DNA of 7,820 nucleotides from an uncultured Pseudomonadota bacterium (lineage in GTDB: Bacteria > SAR324 > NAC60-12): NCBI GenBank assembly GCA_913056375.1, contig CAJXNF010000118.1, positions 1-7,820 on the forward strand, in the 5' to 3' direction. Positions 6,637 to 7,820 of the stretch are shown in pieces (the first letter of the stretch is position 1; every line of letters starts with the position of its first letter). The translations under genes and the position numbers were made by a program. The notes beneath the pieces were generated by a model. The model had not been told where the DNA came from. It saw nothing but the letters and a program-made list of their open reading frames with translations, and ran no database searches.

Positions 6637-6658
6637 GCAGCCATCTTGCTGTTTTTTT
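6637..6658 (+). terminator. Weak terminator-like hairpin with U-tract
   Basis: CAGC (6638-6641) and GCTG (6648-6651) form a 4-bp stem, extendable by one G-T pair, with a 6-base loop, followed at once by seven T (6652-6658). The U-tract is good but the stem is short. It is well placed to end transcription of the upstream membrane-protein genes, some 165 bases past their last stop. Confidence 0.35.
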
Positions 6659-6745
6659 AGAAATCGATAAGTTGACAACGCTCAGAAATTAGCTTCTTTC
6701 TAAAGCCTAAAACTGTGCCCTCACTCTTTACCATTAGGATTTTGA

Positions 6746-7820
6746 ATGCTTCACAGCACCACTGAATGGCAAAGTCTTGATTCCCGCCACTTCATGCATC
6801 CCTTCACAGACACTAAGGATCTAGGGCGCAAGGGAACTAGGGTCATAACTAAGGCAGAGGGAGTATATCTTTGGGATTCAGAAGGGAACCAAATCATTGA
6901 TGGGATGGCGGGCTTGTGGTGTGTGAACGTTGGATACGGCCGAGAAGAACTTGCAAAAGCTGCTTATGAGCAATTGCAGCAACTTCCTTACTACAACAGC
7001 TTCTTTCAATGTACCCACCCTCCAGCTATTGAACTTTCAGAGAAGCTTGCGGAAATCAGCCCTCCTCAGTTCAATCATGTCTTTTTTGTCAACTCCGGAT
7101 CTGAGGCCAATGACACTGTCCTGCGGATGGTTCGCAACTATTGGAAACTTTTGGGACAGCCTCAGAAGCGCGTTCTGATTAGCAGAATCAATGGTTATCA
7201 TGGAAGCACAGTCGCTGGAGCGAGCCTAGGTGGTCAAAAATTTATTCATGAAATTGATGATCTCCCTATTCCTGATATTGTCCACATCGAGCAACCATAT
7301 TGGTACCAAAACGGTGGCGAGCTCTCTCCATCAGAGTACGGAATCTTTGCTGCTCAGGAACTTGAGAAGAAAATCAACGAACTCGGTATTGAGCGTGTAG
7401 CAGCTTTCATCGGAGAACCAATTCAAGGTGCCGGGGGAGTAGTCGTCCCGCCAGAGACATATTGGCCAGAAATACAAAGGATCTGTGACAAGTACGGAAT
7501 TCTTCTCATCGCTGATGAAGTGATCTGTGGCTTTGGCAGAACAGGACATTGGTTTGGTTCTGAATATTTTAATATCAAGCCCGACCTGATGCCAATCGCC
7601 AAAGGGCTTTCCTCCGGATATCTTCCGATTGGAGGTGTCATGGTTTCTGACCGAATTGCTGATGTCATCATTGGCAAAGGTAAGGAGTTTGCCCACGGCT
7701 TTACGTATTCTGGGCATCCTGCTGCATGCGTCGTAGCCTCAAGAAATCTTGAGATCATCGAGCGAGAGGGTCTAGTAGGAAAAGTTCGAAATGACACTGG
7801 GCCCTACCTTTGTCAACTTT
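6746..7820 (+). CDS. Class III PLP-dependent aminotransferase, putrescine-pyruvate (SpuC) type, C-terminus cut by window edge
   Basis: The frame from ATG 6746 is open to the right edge, giving 358 residues of a family usually about 450 long. It is close to Pseudomonas SpuC-type omega-aminotransferases, which move the terminal amino group of putrescine or related amines to pyruvate. Seen are HPFTDTKDL (residues 18-26), the GMAGLWCVNVGYGREEL stretch, the PLP-phosphate site GSEAND (118-123), NGYHG (149-153) whose Tyr stacks on the cofactor, EPIQGAGG, ADEV with Asp257 that binds the pyridine nitrogen, GFGRTG, and the Schiff-base Lys286 in PIAKGLSSGY. All catalytic parts in the window are intact. 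AGGA at 6736-6739, six bases before the ATG, is a good ribosome binding site. The amine substrate cannot be settled; beta-alanine, taurine or GABA enzymes are relatives. Confidence 0.93.
   Translation, partial: MLHSTTEWQSLDSRHFMHPFTDTKDLGRKGTRVITKAEGVYLWDSEGNQIIDGMAGLWCVNVGYGREELAKAAYEQLQQLPYYNSFFQCTHPPAIELSEKLAEISPPQFNHVFFVNSGSEANDTVLRMVRNYWKLLGQPQKRVLISRINGYHGSTVAGASLGGQKFIHEIDDLPIPDIVHIEQPYWYQNGGELSPSEYGIFAAQELEKKINELGIERVAAFIGEPIQGAGGVVVPPETYWPEIQRICDKYGILLIADEVICGFGRTGHWFGSEYFNIKPDLMPIAKGLSSGYLPIGGVMVSDRIADVIIGKGKEFAHGFTYSGHPAACVVASRNLEIIEREGLVGKVRNDTGPYLCQL

Noticed and set aside
6672..6701. Perfect TTGACA at 6672-6677 as a promoter for the aminotransferase gene
   Set aside because: No hexamer near TATAAT is found at 16-19 bases; the best are TTCTTT or TTTCTA, so I did not list it as a feature.
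7331..7797. Two overlapping minus-strand frames inside the aminotransferase gene
   Set aside because: The sense strand encodes conserved PLP-enzyme motifs through this whole stretch; the minus frames are shadows.
1..7820. CRISPR array, insertion sequence, tRNA/rRNA, toxin-antitoxin or defence system
   Set aside because: I looked for regular repeats, transposase motifs, terminal inverted repeats and cloverleaf-like segments and found none that I can support.

Overview
The window reads as ordinary bacterial chromosome of moderate, slightly AT-rich composition, with tightly packed genes on both strands. Protein similarities (ArgC, ArgJ, RlmI, AEC permease, SpuC-type aminotransferase) point to a proteobacterium-like Gram-negative. 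The remnant order rpsI tail-argC-argJ resembles the rplM-rpsI-argC neighbourhood known from several proteobacterial lineages. A marine, uncultured, delta/SAR324-like source is only a guess from style; nothing here fixes the taxonomy.

Left half, minus strand. Reading in the direction of transcription (right to left): rlmI (23S rRNA cytosine methyltransferase), an AEC-family permease, the last third of a ribosomal protein S9 gene (rpsI) followed by a textbook intrinsic terminator, then argC and the first 108 codons of argJ. argC and argJ are consecutive steps around acetylated arginine intermediates and look like one operon.

Right half, plus strand. Starting from a divergent intergenic region at about 4346-4475: a PAP2-type membrane phosphatase with an unusual Cys in its second motif, a possible 18-codon leader ORF whose stop overlaps the start of an unrecognised 293-residue membrane protein, a 270-bp intergenic region with a weak terminator-like hairpin and promoter-like boxes, and a class III aminotransferase of the putrescine-pyruvate (SpuC) type that runs off the right edge.

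The most noteworthy signals are the truncated but cleanly in-frame rpsI 3' end with its terminator, parked in front of argC, and the TGATG-coupled mini-ORF ahead of the unknown membrane protein. I see no CRISPR array, transposase, tRNA, rRNA or recognisable defence system, and I do not think the window holds a clearly new system.
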